NCBI GenBank assembly: GCA_037179515.1
Contig: JAXCGZ010017015.1
Coordinates: 1 to 64,000 of the forward strand
Length of the DNA: 64,000 nucleotides
Source of the DNA: Halocaridina rubra
Lineage: Eukaryota > Arthropoda > Malacostraca > Decapoda > Atyidae
Reading direction: 5' to 3'
Below the pieces are notes generated by a model. That model saw only the letters and a program-made list of their open reading frames with translations. It was not told where the DNA came from and searched no databases. Positions within the stretch are counted from its first letter, which is position 1. Each line of letters opens with the position of its first letter. Positions 1 through 10,933 of the stretch are shown piece after piece. Both the position numbers and the translations under genes were made by a program.

Positions 1-1591
1 CAAAAAGAAATACCAGGCTTTTCACAGTGAATGGATCATCAACAAAACTGTCCAACTGAAAGACACTTTTCACAGAGGAAACCTCAGAACCATGATCTCC
101 ATCGAAGATAAACCCAAGAAAACAGTCAAGAGAGTAATCAGAGCCATGACTATGACTGAAAAATCTGTTGAAGTAGCTAGAGATAAAGGTCTCGGGACAG
201 ACGTTCTTCTGACATATGATGTTGTACCTTCTCCCATGCTGTTGGTGATGATGGGCTCATGACCAAACCAGATAAGAGCCAACTCATTCGTGAATTAGAG
301 GAAACCCTCAAGCCGGATGAGTATTGCTACCAGCATAAAGCTGCCTCAGCCTTCCTTATTGATGTCATGGCAACAATCCGCAGAGTGCCTCTATCTGGAC
401 ACACAAGTTTCTCTGATCTGCTTTCAAAGTTTGCAGAAATAAGTGACTTATATCATAACTATGGCAGATGTGATTACATATTTGACATTTTTAATGACAA
501 CCCATCAGTGAAAGATACAGAGAAGTTGCGAAGATGCAGCACTACTCCAGTAGTACTTGGCTCAGTTGAGCTCTGGACACCAACTCCCAAAGGACATGAC
601 ATCATTCTGGCCATCAAGCCAAAACAAAGTGCAACTGGCAAAACTAATCTATGGATACTTGCATGAAAGACCTTCAGAAAAGCATGGAGAGCCGACCATT
701 CTCAGCCAGCTATGCATGGACAGAAATGAATGGCAATGTATAAAGATCCACAATGGAACAGAAGATAACATGCAGCACCTGCAGTCCCAAGTTGAAGAGA
801 CAGATCTCCGTATACCCAGGCACGTGTTAGATTGTCTCCAAGCAGGTTACAAAACATGCGTTGTTGTATCCAATGATACTGATGTAATAGTTGACCTGTT
901 ATTTCATTTGACTACCTTTCTTCAAGAGGGTCTTCAGGAACTGTGGGTAAGGGCAGGGAGAGGCAACACTACTCATTTTGTCCCTCATCATATTTTGCAT
1001 GCAAGATTGGGCCCTTGCATGTGCACAGTACTTCCAGCACTACACAGCCTCACAGGATGTGACATCACCAGTAAAATAGGCAAAAAGAAAGCAGCTCTCA
1101 AGGCCGAACCTGTGGTTTACTTGCAAGGATTTGGCATAACAGCTCCACTAGTTTCTTCATTGATCCAGCAAGCAGAACAGCACTTAGTGCATGTCATAGA
1201 TGCTGGTAACAAGTCCAGCAATTTTGTCCAACTTCAAGCACATCAGTTTTACTTCTCAAAGTCAGTTTCACACCAGAATCTACCACAGACAACTCAATGC
1301 TAGACACTTCACATCTACCATGCATTTTTCAATGCATATACCACCATGCATGTTCTTGACAGGCAGCTCCAAATAGGAACAGCAGATCTAGATCCACTAG
1401 ATTATGGTTTTGCACATGAGAATGAAAATCTTCCTTCAACATCATGGGGATCTTTGGAGCCACATTGGAGTGCGGTGTGTCATTGCAGCAACTGTGCTCA
1501 CGTAAATTGTCCATGCCGTGTAGCAATGGTAAAATGCAGCATGTTCTGCAAGTGTCAGAAGACAGATAACTGTAGAAATCCTCATAACTGA
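1..1591 (+). pseudogene. Relic of an uncharacterised multicopy invertebrate protein (nuclease-like core, cysteine-rich tail)
   Basis: Protein similarity runs across three reading frames. About 90-250 reads towards GLGTDVLLTYDVVP, 259-666 starts MTKPDKSQLIRELEETL, and 557-1303 contains VVVSNDTDVIVDLLFH, GLQELWVRAGRG and SLTGCDITSKIG. The last part, 1346-1591, is cysteine-rich (CHCSNCAHVNCPC, CSMFCKCQ) and ends NCRNPHN-stop. Frame changes near 240 and about 590-600 and a break near 1303 mean it cannot give one product. From memory, this order (XPG/PIN-like SNDTD motif, then a CXC-like cysteine cluster) is a large family of uncharacterised proteins in decapods, cnidarians and molluscs, often multicopy. 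Its function is unknown; a nuclease-like fold is inference from the SNDTD acidic motif. The 5' end lies beyond the window. It is not related to the retroelements to its right. Confidence 0.6.
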
Positions 1592-2300
1592 TCTGATAAA
1601 CAATAAAAGCCATAATGAAGAGATTTATCAGCTAAATCAATTAAAAATTGTTCTTAGAATCAGAACCTATGCTTTAGATTGAGAAGATTTCAGACAAGGA
1701 AAAGGAAAAGATATTGAGACCAAGGAGAAAGAGAAGAAAGATAGAAATAGATCCCCACTATGGAGATGGAGAATACTAAATAACTTATATCTTGGCTAAG
1801 GGGCGACACTGCTGAGCTTGGGATGGGGCCCACTACTGGTAAAAACAAACCCCAAGTCTATGACGCACTGCTCCCGAGAATGCCCCAGGGGTGAGGTTTC
1901 TTGTAACCAGTAAAGGCCCAAAACTTCAGAATTGCACCCATGAAAAGAATGCCACATGACTCTGGATGCATTCCTATTCATGTGTGACCAAATTATTGGC
2001 TAATGCATGTGCATATTTCATCAGTTATGCACATTATATGAGTGGAAAAACAAGGAGAAACTTTAATACATTTTGGCGGCGATTTTGAAAAGCGCCTTGT
2101 GTAGCAAAAGTTAGGCATATTCAGATTGATCACCCAACTTTTTCTGAAAGCCCTTGATGTGTAGAACAAGAAAATCATGGTTGATTGAGTAAATCGGAGA
2201 TGGCCACGAAATCCCCCTGGAGCCTAGAGTATACCTAAATTTAAGACATTGTAGATGCTAAAGATTCTCTGTTTAATTATAATTTTATTGCTAATGGTAA
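1592..2300. other. Intergenic stretch, nothing recognised
   Basis: No supported gene. The short open frames at 1796-1981 and 1993-2178 on the minus strand have no recognisable motifs and look like chance frames. The AT content rises towards 2250, where the putative 5' LTR of Gypsy-A should begin. Its left edge cannot be fixed because no second LTR copy is present in the window. Confidence 0.5.
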
Positions 2301-2718
2301 GAATTTGATCTGTTGTAATGGCATTATATATTTACGTTTTGATTATGATTTTACTTGATTTTGGAAGATGTATATATTATTGGTATGGTTAAAACTCCTC
2401 ATTTATCCTTAATTTTCAAATTATCCTTAATAGCCCATTTATAAATAAACAAGAGCAATGAGTGCTTCGTCACCTGAACTTCGCTCTCCATTCTAGAGGG
2501 AGTTTACTTTTTTTGCCTACAATGAAACAAGAGATGCACTCTTGTATCATCTGCTATAGAGGACTCCAGTATCGTCTGCTCTAGAAGACACTTCAGTCTT
2601 GTCAGCTTCAGAGAGGAATCACTAGTTGGATATTAATAAAGCTTTAAAATAGAGTAGTCAGATTATCCTTATCCTTCTTGAGCTTAGACTAAACAAGAAT
2701 AAGCTGTCAGGCCTTACA
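2300..2718 (+). repeat. Putative 5' LTR of old gypsy element Gypsy-A (left edge uncertain)
   Basis: The right edge is placed at ...GGCCTTACA (2718), one base before TGGTGAC (2720), which matches the first bases complementary to the 3' end of tRNA-Trp, a primer used by CsRn1-type gypsy elements (from memory). Upstream are a TATAAATA box (2440-2447) and an AATAAA signal (2635-2640), in the order expected for U3-R-U5. A decayed gag begins about 150 bp downstream. There is no 3' LTR in the window for comparison, so the left boundary is a guess. Confidence 0.5.
2440..2447 (+). promoter_or_regulatory. TATA box of Gypsy-A LTR
   Basis: TATAAATA lies about 280 bp before the LTR end, with an AATAAA at 2635-2640 downstream. 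This fits a U3 promoter followed by an R-region polyadenylation signal. Confidence 0.4.
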
Positions 2719-2719
2719 G

Positions 2720-2737
2720 TGGTGACTACTAGAAGTG
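2720..2737 (+). other. Primer binding site of Gypsy-A (tRNA-Trp-like, decayed)
   Basis: TGGTGAC begins one base after the putative LTR end. Seven bases agree with a tRNA-Trp 3' end complement; the following bases have diverged. Confidence 0.4.
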
Positions 2738-2869
2738 ACACCTATACCGACTTTCAGACCCAAGTGGATAGGAAAGACTGAAATTTCCACTTGACGGTTG
2801 CTGGGTGCTGGTGGCTTGTAGACCCAGGGGGATAGGATAGACTGAAATTCCCACTTGTGAAATTCTTAA

Positions 2870-3467
2870 TGGCTACATTTACAGATTTAGGAGTTGTTCC
2901 TCGTGTTAGTCATGATATCCCAGAATATTTATCAGATACCCCGACAGTCTGATTCCTTGTCTTAAAAAACTTTTTTAAAATAAGACAAGCAACAACCTAA
3001 GCCTCTAATTTTCATTGCTGTTTACAATGTCTCCCACCAGCAATGTTGTCAGTGCTAAATGAAAATGTGTTTGAGAGGTAAAATTATACAGAACTCAAAG
3101 ACAAAGTGCTCTCCAAATATAAAGAAACAATCACAAAACTATTTGAAAATTTATTATCCAAAACAGTATTTACAGGAAAACCATAATTATTTGTGGACAA
3201 AATAATATCCAATACTGCTAAATGTAATGTATCTGAAGACTTGGTCACGCATAAATTTATCAGTTCAATGCCTCCAACTATGGTGCTATTTTTGCTGCTA
3301 ATTGTTCTGCTTCACTTGATGAATTGGGTAAAATAGCTGATGATATGATAGCCCCGATGACAAAACCATAAAAACTTTACATTGTACCCTCAACAGAATA
3401 TCATGAGATTAATCCTCAGCCTCCCTCTCAAGCTCTCACAAAAATAGATACTCCAGCACACTGGCCT
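2870..3467 (+). pseudogene. gag: Gypsy-A gag relic
   Basis: Reading several frames gives the gag pattern of CsRn1-type Ty3 elements: Y-ELKDKVLSKYKET in the 3090-3140 area, then a leucine-rich LFENLLSK stretch, then M-PPT (about 3270) and LDELGKIADDMIA (about 3315-3360), matching the usual 'LP..VR.IL......LDELA.IADKI' capsid end. Many stops and indels interrupt it. The next 100 bp lead straight into the protease frame. No zinc knuckle is visible. Confidence 0.55.
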
Positions 3468-4145
3468 TTGGGATTAAGACCCTATAGGCCCAGACAAAGA
3501 GCTGATATCTTCCGTGCTCATATATTTTACAGAGTTGCAGCACGCACTTGCAATCCATTGTGTGTATGGCCAGACAAAAGCAGTGTACAAATACTTCCTA
3601 ATTCCCGCCCGTCAAATTTGGGAAACAATATCAGTAGGTCAGTGTATAAGCAGTCTCTGCCCTGCATCTTCTTAAGTTTGGATCACAAAGTGGAATTCAT
3701 TGTAGACAAAAGAGCAAGCGTCTCAATTCTCACTCACCTCACGGCTGCTAAATACTATATGAGACCTAGTGCTGTCTCCATTTCTTCTACAAACGGTGAA
3801 CCTGTGCCATATTTTGGTAAGATTTCAACAGACATTGCTATCCCTCAGCTGAGGAGAATTTCCCACAGGAATTTTGTAGTGGGATCAGTTACTCATCCTT
3901 TATTGAGTTTCAATTTTCTCTCTCATTTTCAACTGCTATTGAATTGCAAAACAAAGATGCTGATTGATTCAAATACTTTAAGACAAATGCCACGACTCTT
4001 TACAGGTATAGTTACCCCTATCCACTTAAATAAGTGCAGTAATTTACCGGAGTGTGTCCAATAAACCTAGTGTGATTTCCCAACTCTTTTATACCAAAGT
4101 GACTATACTACTGCACCTCCTAACAATGTCATGTACCATCGCCTT
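3468..4145 (+). pseudogene. pol: Gypsy-A protease relic and start of RT spacer
   Basis: The frame 3468-4064 carries a retropepsin-like pattern: FLSLDHKVEFIVDKRASVSI, where the catalytic DSGA position reads VDKRAS and is therefore inactive, then ISSTNGEPVPYFGKISTDI and the conserved FNFLSHFQLLL (equivalent to 'GADFL..F.LLVD'). About 80 bp further on the sequence is cut at 4145 by the solo LTR (LTR-1), just before the conserved region upstream of RT. The reading frame resumes at 19284. GCCTT at 4141-4145 is the left target-site duplication. Confidence 0.7.
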
Positions 4146-4725
4146 TGTGGGGAGGTTGTTGTTAAGTTTCTGTTTTACTAAGGAAACTCAAAGTACAGAA
4201 CTTGGTCAAGAGCTCACAAACAGACAGAACAGACCCTCGTACCACTACCCGGTTAAATGAAACTCAGAATTCAACTTTCTTTTAATTTTGGATATGCAAT
4301 GACACAAAAAAAAATTAGGACGCTAGAACAAGTTTAAAATTTAAATTTATGGAATGCTTCCTCGTATCCCGGAGGTGGTGAGCATGATTTTAATTCCCGG
4401 CACCACAGATGGATGCCAAAACTTTGGCCTCAACTCGATGATTACCTCTGTCACACAGGAAGAGCAGAATAGAGGACACTGCAATTGCAGAAACAAAAAC
4501 GACACACTGTTAAAAATGGGAAAGCTGAAGGCACGAGCACACAAATAATGAGTTTCCAATATTATTCTACTGGATGAAAATATATTGGTTAGTAACCAGA
4601 AATATTTATGCCACTGTAAAAGCATACAAAACCATTAATTGTTTGCCAGCATTAGCATAAAATAATTTATTCACAGTAAATGAAGAATAAGCGAGTCATA
4701 TAGATTATGAATTTGTCGAATTGTG

Positions 4726-5364
4726 ATTACCTAATTGTGCTTACGGGAAAGAACCCAAAGCTCGTATCTTCCTGTCTCCTGATCGGTTCCGTTTTCAACT
4801 TAGTGATACTTACCATACCTGTCCTTAAAACTATGGATTGAGATAGCATTAACTACCTCCTCACTTAGCAAATTCCAATTATCAACTACTCTTACACTGA
4901 AAAAGTATTTCCTTACATCCTGCAAAGAAGATTTCTTGCGAAGCTTCAAACTATGACATCTAGTTCTAGAGCCAGCCAAATCAAAATATTGATCCCTATC
5001 CACTCTATCATAACCATGAAGGAATTTAAAGACTGTCATCATATCCCCCTCAATCCTCTAGCTTCGAGTGATGGTAAGTCTAATTCCCTCAGCCTCTAAT
5101 CATAACTGAGATTACGTATTTCTGGCGCCAGTTTCGTGGCATGTCTTTGAACTTTTTCAAGCTTACCTATGTGCTTTTTCAAGCGCGGATTCCAAAAGAG
5201 GGCTGCATATTCGAGTTTTGGCCTCACATAGGTTACATAAATATTTCTGAACATTTCCTTGTCCATGTGCCTGAAGGCTACCCTTACATTCAATAAGAAT
5301 GCATATGCTGCCCTTACTATGCCATTTATAAGTATTTCTGGAGACAAATCTGCCAGTATGTTTA
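4726..5364 (-). mobile_element. CR1-1 LINE, 3' part (ORF2 C-terminus, 3' UTR)
   Basis: The minus-strand 3' end has the short tail unit CACAATTAGGTAAT, typical of the repeated 3' ends of this family. Frames 4800-5042 and 5096-5392 give the C-terminal region (FKFLHGYDRVDRDQYFDLAG, then VRKYFFSVRVVDNWN, ending KYH). At 5364 it is cut by Gmr-1, with GTTTA as target duplication, and it continues at 13982. It lies inside LTR-1. Confidence 0.85.
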
Positions 5365-5576
5365 TGTGACAGAGTGTTTCGCTCAAAGTCACCAGAGGCT
5401 GTTAGATGCCTTATTAATTAATTTAGTAACTTAACTGTCATTTTTCTAACTAAAAAAATAATTCCCACTTCTTGACTTTTGCAGATTATGATTATTTGCA
5501 ATTTATATTTTAGCTTATAGCTAATTTTAAAGATACCTTATTTACTCTTCTTGTACGTGTAGAAGTATAGTCCCGA

Positions 5577-5582
5577 TATAAA
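5577..5582 (+). promoter_or_regulatory. TATA box of Gmr-1 5' LTR
   Basis: CGATATAAAGGCTGC is conserved in all LTRs of this family; the matching copy in the 3' LTR is at 13252-13257. It places the transcription start near 5607, so the putative exon junction at 5953/5954 would be transcribed. Confidence 0.6.
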
Positions 5583-5770
5583 GGCTGCTCCTATTTCCCG
5601 TCTGCTACAAGCCAAGAACATTCTGGAGATTGTTTACCAGTAACCTAACTTTTCATTATTATTCTCGTTTTATTTTATTTGCTTCCACTTGTTGCACCTA
5701 AAAATACTGTCTCTGCCTTGCATCTCTGTTATAATTGCCTGCCAGGGACCACCACTAAAATAGTCCTTAA

Positions 5771-6085
5771 ATGATATCAGAGCCAGTTACTGCTCTAGAA
5801 ATGTATCCTATAGATGAACTCACCAGGAAGGACAAAGAGACGCTCTCTTTTGGCGCAAAACTTCCAAGAGGCAACATCTCACCTGAGCAGTCTAAGTTTA
5901 TTTCAAACCTTATTTACGTGGCATCTTCACAGGAATTCATCTGGCACAACAAGTGTCCTGTATTCTACTCTGCCTGTGTGACAGAGGTAATCATCGAGTT
6001 GAGGCCAAAGTGTTGGCATACGTCCGTGGTGCCGGGAAACGAAATCGTGCTCACCACCTCCGGGATTCGAGGCAGCATTTCATAA
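5771..6085 (+). other. LTR-contained open frame (104 codons) spanning the putative splice junction
   Basis: The frame starts MISEPVTALEMYPIDELTR and ends TSGIRGSIS. It is also open in the 3' LTR (13446-13760). The junction falls at WHNK|C(P/S)VFYS. The C-terminal half (ACVTEVI-ELRP to TSGIRGS) is also open, with the same stop, in the exon-2 parts of the long LTRs (4347-4625, 30697-30891, 35032-35250 and 43352-43546, all minus strand). No similarity is recognised. It could be a small element protein or chance preservation in young copies. Confidence 0.35.
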
Positions 6086-6303
6086 AATTTAATTAGAAAA
6101 TTCAATTCTTTTAATGTCATTGCATTTCCAAAATTAAAAGAAAGTTGAATTCTCAGTTTCATTTAACCGACTAATGGTAATAGAGATAGGGTGTTCAAGT
6201 ACAAATATCTGTCCTGTCTGTTTGTGAGCTCTTAACCGAGCTCGGTACTTTGAGTCCCCTTAGTAAAACTAACAACACTCAACCATCCTAACCCCAACAA
6301 GAT

Positions 6304-6322
6304 TGGCGCCCAAACAGGGACC
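6304..6322 (+). other. Primer binding site of Gmr-1 (tRNA-Lys type)
   Basis: TGGCGCCCAAACAGGGACC lies four bases after the LTR end. It matches the tRNA-Lys primer site known from lentiviruses and many Ty3 elements except for one base. Confidence 0.85.
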
Positions 6323-6949
6323 CGAACAGACAGACTGATTTTATAAATTTATTTTTATTTTGCTTTCTAACATTGCACATGAAACCCGATTACCATTGGC
6401 TCGATTATTGAAATGAATGAATCTTAGGCTGCACATGAAAATTTTCGCGCTAGAGACGTTGCGGATAAGAAATTTTTTTATTTTCAATATTAATTATGGT
6501 AAACAATATTTCAGGAAATCTACATGAGATTATGTGGTAACAGACTTTAGAAATTTTGCATGACGAGAAGACGTGTTATTTAAAATTTCATTTATTTGCG
6601 TGAAATGATTGAGTTTTAAAGCCTTCGTGTTTTATATATCCGTTAAAGGGTGATACTTGTTAGGAATTGTTTATATTTCCTTGGGATTTAGGAATTGGGA
6701 GAAAGCATATTAAGTATTTTGCTTATAATTGTGTTTTATATTCAAGCATTGACTGCTCATAAATTGGGAAGAAAAACTTTGGTGTCATTTATCGAGCCTA
6801 GGCTAAGCCTTTCATGTGTCTGAGTTGTCACTTGAAAATAAATTTTCTCATTACTAGTAGACATGTGTAATCTGGCTGCCTAGTAAGCTGTTAGCTTATC
6901 GTAGGTGTATTTTACTTAGGATCTGTGTCCTTTTGGTAACTCCAAAATT

Positions 6950-7110
6950 TTACTTACGACATTTTATTTGTGGGTACTGCCATATACGCGCTCATACGCA
7001 GGCACAACCGCTATACTGTATTCGTTTGTATTACTTACAACATTTTATTTATGGGTACTGCCATATACGCGCTCATACACAGGCACGACCGCTATACTGT
7101 ACTTGTTTGT
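6950..7110 (+). repeat. Tandem duplication in Gmr-1 leader, 81-bp unit
   Basis: Units 6950-7030 and 7031-7110 both run from TTACTTAC through GGTACTGCCATATACGCGCT to the TATACTGTA area. The corresponding Gmr-2 leader (about 42360-42440) has one unit. Confidence 0.85.
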
Positions 7111-7151
7111 ACTCTCTGGCACTGGGTGCTAGTCGGTAAAATTCGTTGTTG

Positions 7152-7420
7152 CTCATTCCTTTCATTTGCACCATAACCGCAGGTACTGCCACGTATTACT
7201 ATTAAGCAGGCACGACTGCCATTCTGTATTACCAGTGTTTCATGCACTGTTTTGCAACATTTTGTTGCTGTTGCACTTGATTGTGTTCCTCATTCCTTTC
7301 ATTTGAACGATAACTGCAGGTACTGCCACATATTGCTGTTAAGCAGGCACGACTGCCATTCTGTATTGCCAGTGTTTCATGCACTGTTTTGCAACATTTT
7401 GCTGCTGTTGCACTTGATTG
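7152..7420 (+). repeat. Tandem duplication in Gmr-1 leader, 137-bp unit
   Basis: Units start at 7152 and 7289 with CTCATTCCTTTCATTTG and contain GCAGGCACGACTGCCATTCT. Gmr-2 has a single unit near 42180-42315. Confidence 0.85.
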
Positions 7421-7634
7421 AATTTTGAGTCACTTTTAGAGTGAGGTTTTGAGATCACTTTTACGTTTAAGTTTGAACTGTGGTGTTGAATTTTCTTTCT
7501 CCTTGGTGTTGTGTGGTTCCTTTATTTTTTTTTCTACGATTGTAGAGATTTGTTTTTTTTGTGGTTGTTTTGGCACTTCGTTATTGACTGTTTAGGAAAC
7601 CACCAAGGAAACCAGGCAGTCACCGGAAACAAAC

Positions 7635-8735
7635 ATGGAAACCATCGAAACATTCGATGAGGAGCGTTAACTGGCCATAATGATTGCTAGGGGTGAGAGA
7701 TACGGTCTTTCCCCAGGGCAGAAGCTCTTCGAATGGGCTCATGAGAAGATGGTTGAACGCCGAGATAAGCTGGAGAAGAGAGAAAGCGATGAGGCACAAG
7801 CACAACGTGATGAAGCACGAGCACAACGTGAGGAGGCACAAGCACAACGTGATCATGAGCTTGCGCTTGCTCGGCTTCAAGCGGGATTCCCAGACAGTGG
7901 TCTTTCAACTGGAAATGAAAACCAGCCTAGTGAGAGACCCTCCCCAATACCGAAATACGAAGACGACGGCAGGCAACCGCTTGATACTTACATCCGCTCT
8001 TTTGAAAGTTTTGCGGCAGTTAACGAAGGCACAGAGGCTGAGAAGAGTCGTTGGCTGTTAGCCTCCATGCCAACCCGTCTGCTCGCCCTGGTCAGTGAAC
8101 TCGACCAAATGCAACTGAGGGACTATGAGAAAGTTAAAAGCACACTCCTGGCCTCACAGAACCTTTCACCAGCTGAGTGTCGTGCTAGGTATCTTTCTGC
8201 TTTCCCATTGAAGGAGGAGAACTGTAGTACCTTTGACAAACGCAAGGCTCGCCTCTTTAATGATTGGTTACGAGTTGCAAAGTGTCCTCGTGAGAAGTTG
8301 TATGCGTTCTTGATGTTTGATGCAATTGCCAATGAACTTCCTCCAGATGTTGTTGCATATGTAAGGACTCAGCTTAAGGATGAGATCGACTACGAGAAAA
8401 GTCTAGCTGCTGTGGACAAGTACCTCTAGCACAACCAGCCTGGAGTACGTCTCTGTGATGTTATGAGGGCAAGAAGGGCCGATTCCAAGGTTCGTCCTCA
8501 GAGTTGTATCTCCCCCGCAGCAAGCCATGATTCTCACCGGAAAGGATATCATAGGAACGGGAAGCACAAGGGCCCCTCACAGAACTCACATCGTCCAGCA
8601 CATCCTCCTTACACTCCAAAGCCTTATTACGGCAATGCACCCACACTCAAGAAGGATAACTTAGTAAGACCTAAGCCTCAGCAGTTAAGAGGCAAAGGCC
8701 ATTACTCTGCTCCTCCTTCCCAGGGTTTTCAGTAA
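7635..8735 (+). pseudogene. gag: Gmr-1 gag with SCAN-like capsid domain
   Basis: Encodes the structural gag. The frame runs from ATG 7635, interrupted by TAA at 7668, to TAA at 8733-8735, with a further TAG at 8427-8429. The longest intact part is 7680-8429 (249 codons). The N-terminal part is a charged helical stretch with three near-repeats of 21 bp encoding EAQAQRD-like units (about 7790-7860). Residues about 100-249 show the helical pattern YEKVKSTLL..LSPAECR..., F.DWL, LPPDVVAYV, which matches the capsid domain of Gmr1-like elements from which the vertebrate SCAN domain is thought to derive. The tail is basic and histidine-rich with no CCHC knuckle. At the 8427 TAG the Gmr-2 copy has CAG, and at 8733 it has CCA, so both stops are mutations and gag was fused in frame to pol. 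Confidence 0.8.
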
Positions 8736-8798
8736 AACTCTAAGAGCCACCACGCTCCCTCACACAGCAGCGGCCCACAAAGCCGTCCAGCCACACAC

Positions 8799-10784
8799 AT
8801 GGCCCATGCTGTAGAAATAAGGCCAGAAAGGGCCACTGGGGATAACGCCGAGGAACCTACGTACAAACTTGCCAATGTGGAACTCACCGAATGGGGTAAT
8901 CTGCAGGTGATCCCAAAATGTCTAGGAACTATAAATGGTGTGGAAGTTGAGATAGCCCTCGACACAGGGGCCAATGGCATATTTGTTGACGAGAGACTCG
9001 TCAGGGATGAAAATTATACCGGCGAAGTCGTGTATGTGCGGGTTGCTGAAGGAACACCCCAAATACGACGCTGCTGTGTCATTAACCTGGATTGCAAATA
9101 CTACAAGGGAAAAGCCCCAGCTGTGGCAATGATTGGGCTTATGTACCCTGTCTTGATGGGTCGTGCACTGAACCTAGTTCCTACTTTCCAGGCCGACCTC
9201 TACCATAAGGACATTTCTCGTTATAACTTCCCTCAGGGGAAGTCACATGAAGCCATTTCAGCAGCAACTCCTGGCCTCGATGCCAAGAATATGGATGATT
9301 CTCCGACTGACTCCGTTGAGTCTGCTGCAGTCAGTACACGTAATGTGGAACGCGGAGAGTTTCCCCCTCCTTTACCAGACGATGCACCTCTAGAGCCATT
9401 GAAGTCCCATCCAGACTTTGCCAAATTGCAGCAAGACTGCCCCAGCCTCAAACGCTGGATGCAGCAGGCCACCGAGGGAAGGACCTTCACGGTGAGAGGA
9501 GGAGGCCAGATCACTTACGCCCTTGAAGATGGAGTACTTCGTAGGCATGTGACTAAAGATGGCCACACCTTTAAACAGTTGGTGGTGACCGCTTCGTTGC
9601 GCGACCAGGCTATGTATGTGGCACACCATTTACCTCTGAGTGGACACAGAGGCAAAGCAAAGACTCGGCACGTCCTTCAGAAGGCTTTCGCGTGGCCAAA
9701 CATGTACACCGAGGTAGACAGATATGTAGGCTCCTGCCCTGTCTGTCAATCCACCTCAACGGCACCGGTACCGAAAGTTCCCATGGGGATAACTAAGCTC
9801 TCAATGGAGCCATTTTCCAAGGTCGCTATTGACATATTAGATCCAATTAATCCAGCTTCGTCCATGGGGAAACAGTTCCTCCTGGTATATGTCGACCTGG
9901 CAACAAGGTACCCAGATGCAGTGCCACTGTCTTCTATCACAACTGAAGCAGTCGCTCATGCCCTATATGAAATGTGCTCCAGGGTTGGCTTTCCTGAGCA
10001 GGTCACTTCTGACAATGGAAGTCAGTTTACAAGTAGGCACTTTGAGGCTTTCTGTAACCTTTTAGTAATGAAGCATATTCGTACGAGTGTCTATCATGCC
10101 CAATCAAATGGAGCATGCGAACGCTATAATGGGACATTGAAGCGATGTTTGCGCAAGCTAGTGATAGATATACCTAGGCAGTGGGACAAGTACGTCCCTG
10201 CTGCACTTTTCTCCTTCAGAGACACGCCCCACGACACTACTGGACACTCGCCTTTTGAGCTGATTTATGGTCATAAGGTCAGAGGCCCAGGAGAATTCTT
10301 GGCAGAATGTTGGGATTCACCTACCATCGAAGATGACAATAGCGACATTCATGAGTATATTTTGAAGTTTTCATCTCACCTCAAGAAGGCTTGGAAAACT
10401 GCACAATTAGCCATTAAGAGTCACCAGCAGACTGCCAAGCTCCTCTTTGACAAGCGTGCGCGGCGTCGTGCCCTGACACCCGGAGATCGAGCTCTGTTAC
10501 TTCTTCCAACAGATACCCGCAAGCTAATGCTACGCTGGAAAGGACCGTACACTGTGGTACACCGGGTGACCCCTGACAATTATGTGCTATATGTTGATGG
10601 CAATAACAGGAAATACCACATTAACCAGCTGAAGCTTTATTGTGAGGACCCGGAGGCCCACAGGGATCCTGCGCTGGCACTCTCAGCAACCCCTATAGAT
10701 GCCCCCAGCATCAACAGAACCTCCGAGGCTGCAGCAACACAGGTGCTCCATTATAGCCACCCCTTACTTCCTATATTGGAATAA
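8799..10784 (+). pseudogene. pol: Gmr-1 pol, first half: protease and integrase
   Basis: 661 codons, in the same frame as gag. The retropepsin has an intact LDTGANG at residues 54-60. From about residue 270 comes an integrase: a histidine/cysteine zinc-binding region (HHLPLSGHRG ... CPVCQ), then a DDE core with D in VAIDIL (about 341), D in TSDNGSQFT (about 402) and E in ACERYNG (about 439). Near residue 580 is a GPY/F-type module (LRWKGPYTVVHRV). Integrase therefore lies upstream of RT, opposite to most Ty3/gypsy elements. The frame ends with a stop at 10782-10784 where Gmr-2 stays open, so this is a truncated remnant of a longer polyprotein. All visible integrase catalytic residues are intact. 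Confidence 0.88.
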
Positions 10785-10933
10785 TTCACCCTTGCAGTGG
10801 AGACAGACTTACGGGAGTGGAGTTTTTCGGAAGAAGCCCCTCAGGCCGCAGCCACCGCCCTTGCAATTGAAGACATAGCTTAGCTTTTGATGATGGTAAG
10901 GATCCTGCCATTCCCAAACACCAAAAAGAAAGT

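Larger units (their letters stand above)
5365..6299 (+). repeat. Gmr-1 5' LTR (short form, 935 bp)
   Basis: It begins TGTGACAGAG and ends CCCCAACA. It differs from the 3' LTR (943 bp) at scattered positions and by a small indel near the right end. The TATA box is at 5577-5582. The position where long-form LTRs carry an extra 1-kb GT-AG segment is 5953/5954. Confidence 0.92.
6323..7634 (+). other. Gmr-1 untranslated leader
   Basis: A 1.3-kb leader between primer site and gag. It is AT-rich up to 6900. Then come two pairs of direct tandem repeats (6950-7110 and 7152-7420). Gmr-2 has only one copy of each. Confidence 0.7.

Noticed and set aside
1796..2178. Two minus-strand frames of 61 codons
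   Set aside because: No recognisable motif and no conserved partner in the window; likely chance frames.
8427..8429. TAG in Gmr-1 gag as a programmed readthrough stop
   Set aside because: Gmr-2 has CAG at the same codon and continues, so it is a nonsense mutation in this copy.
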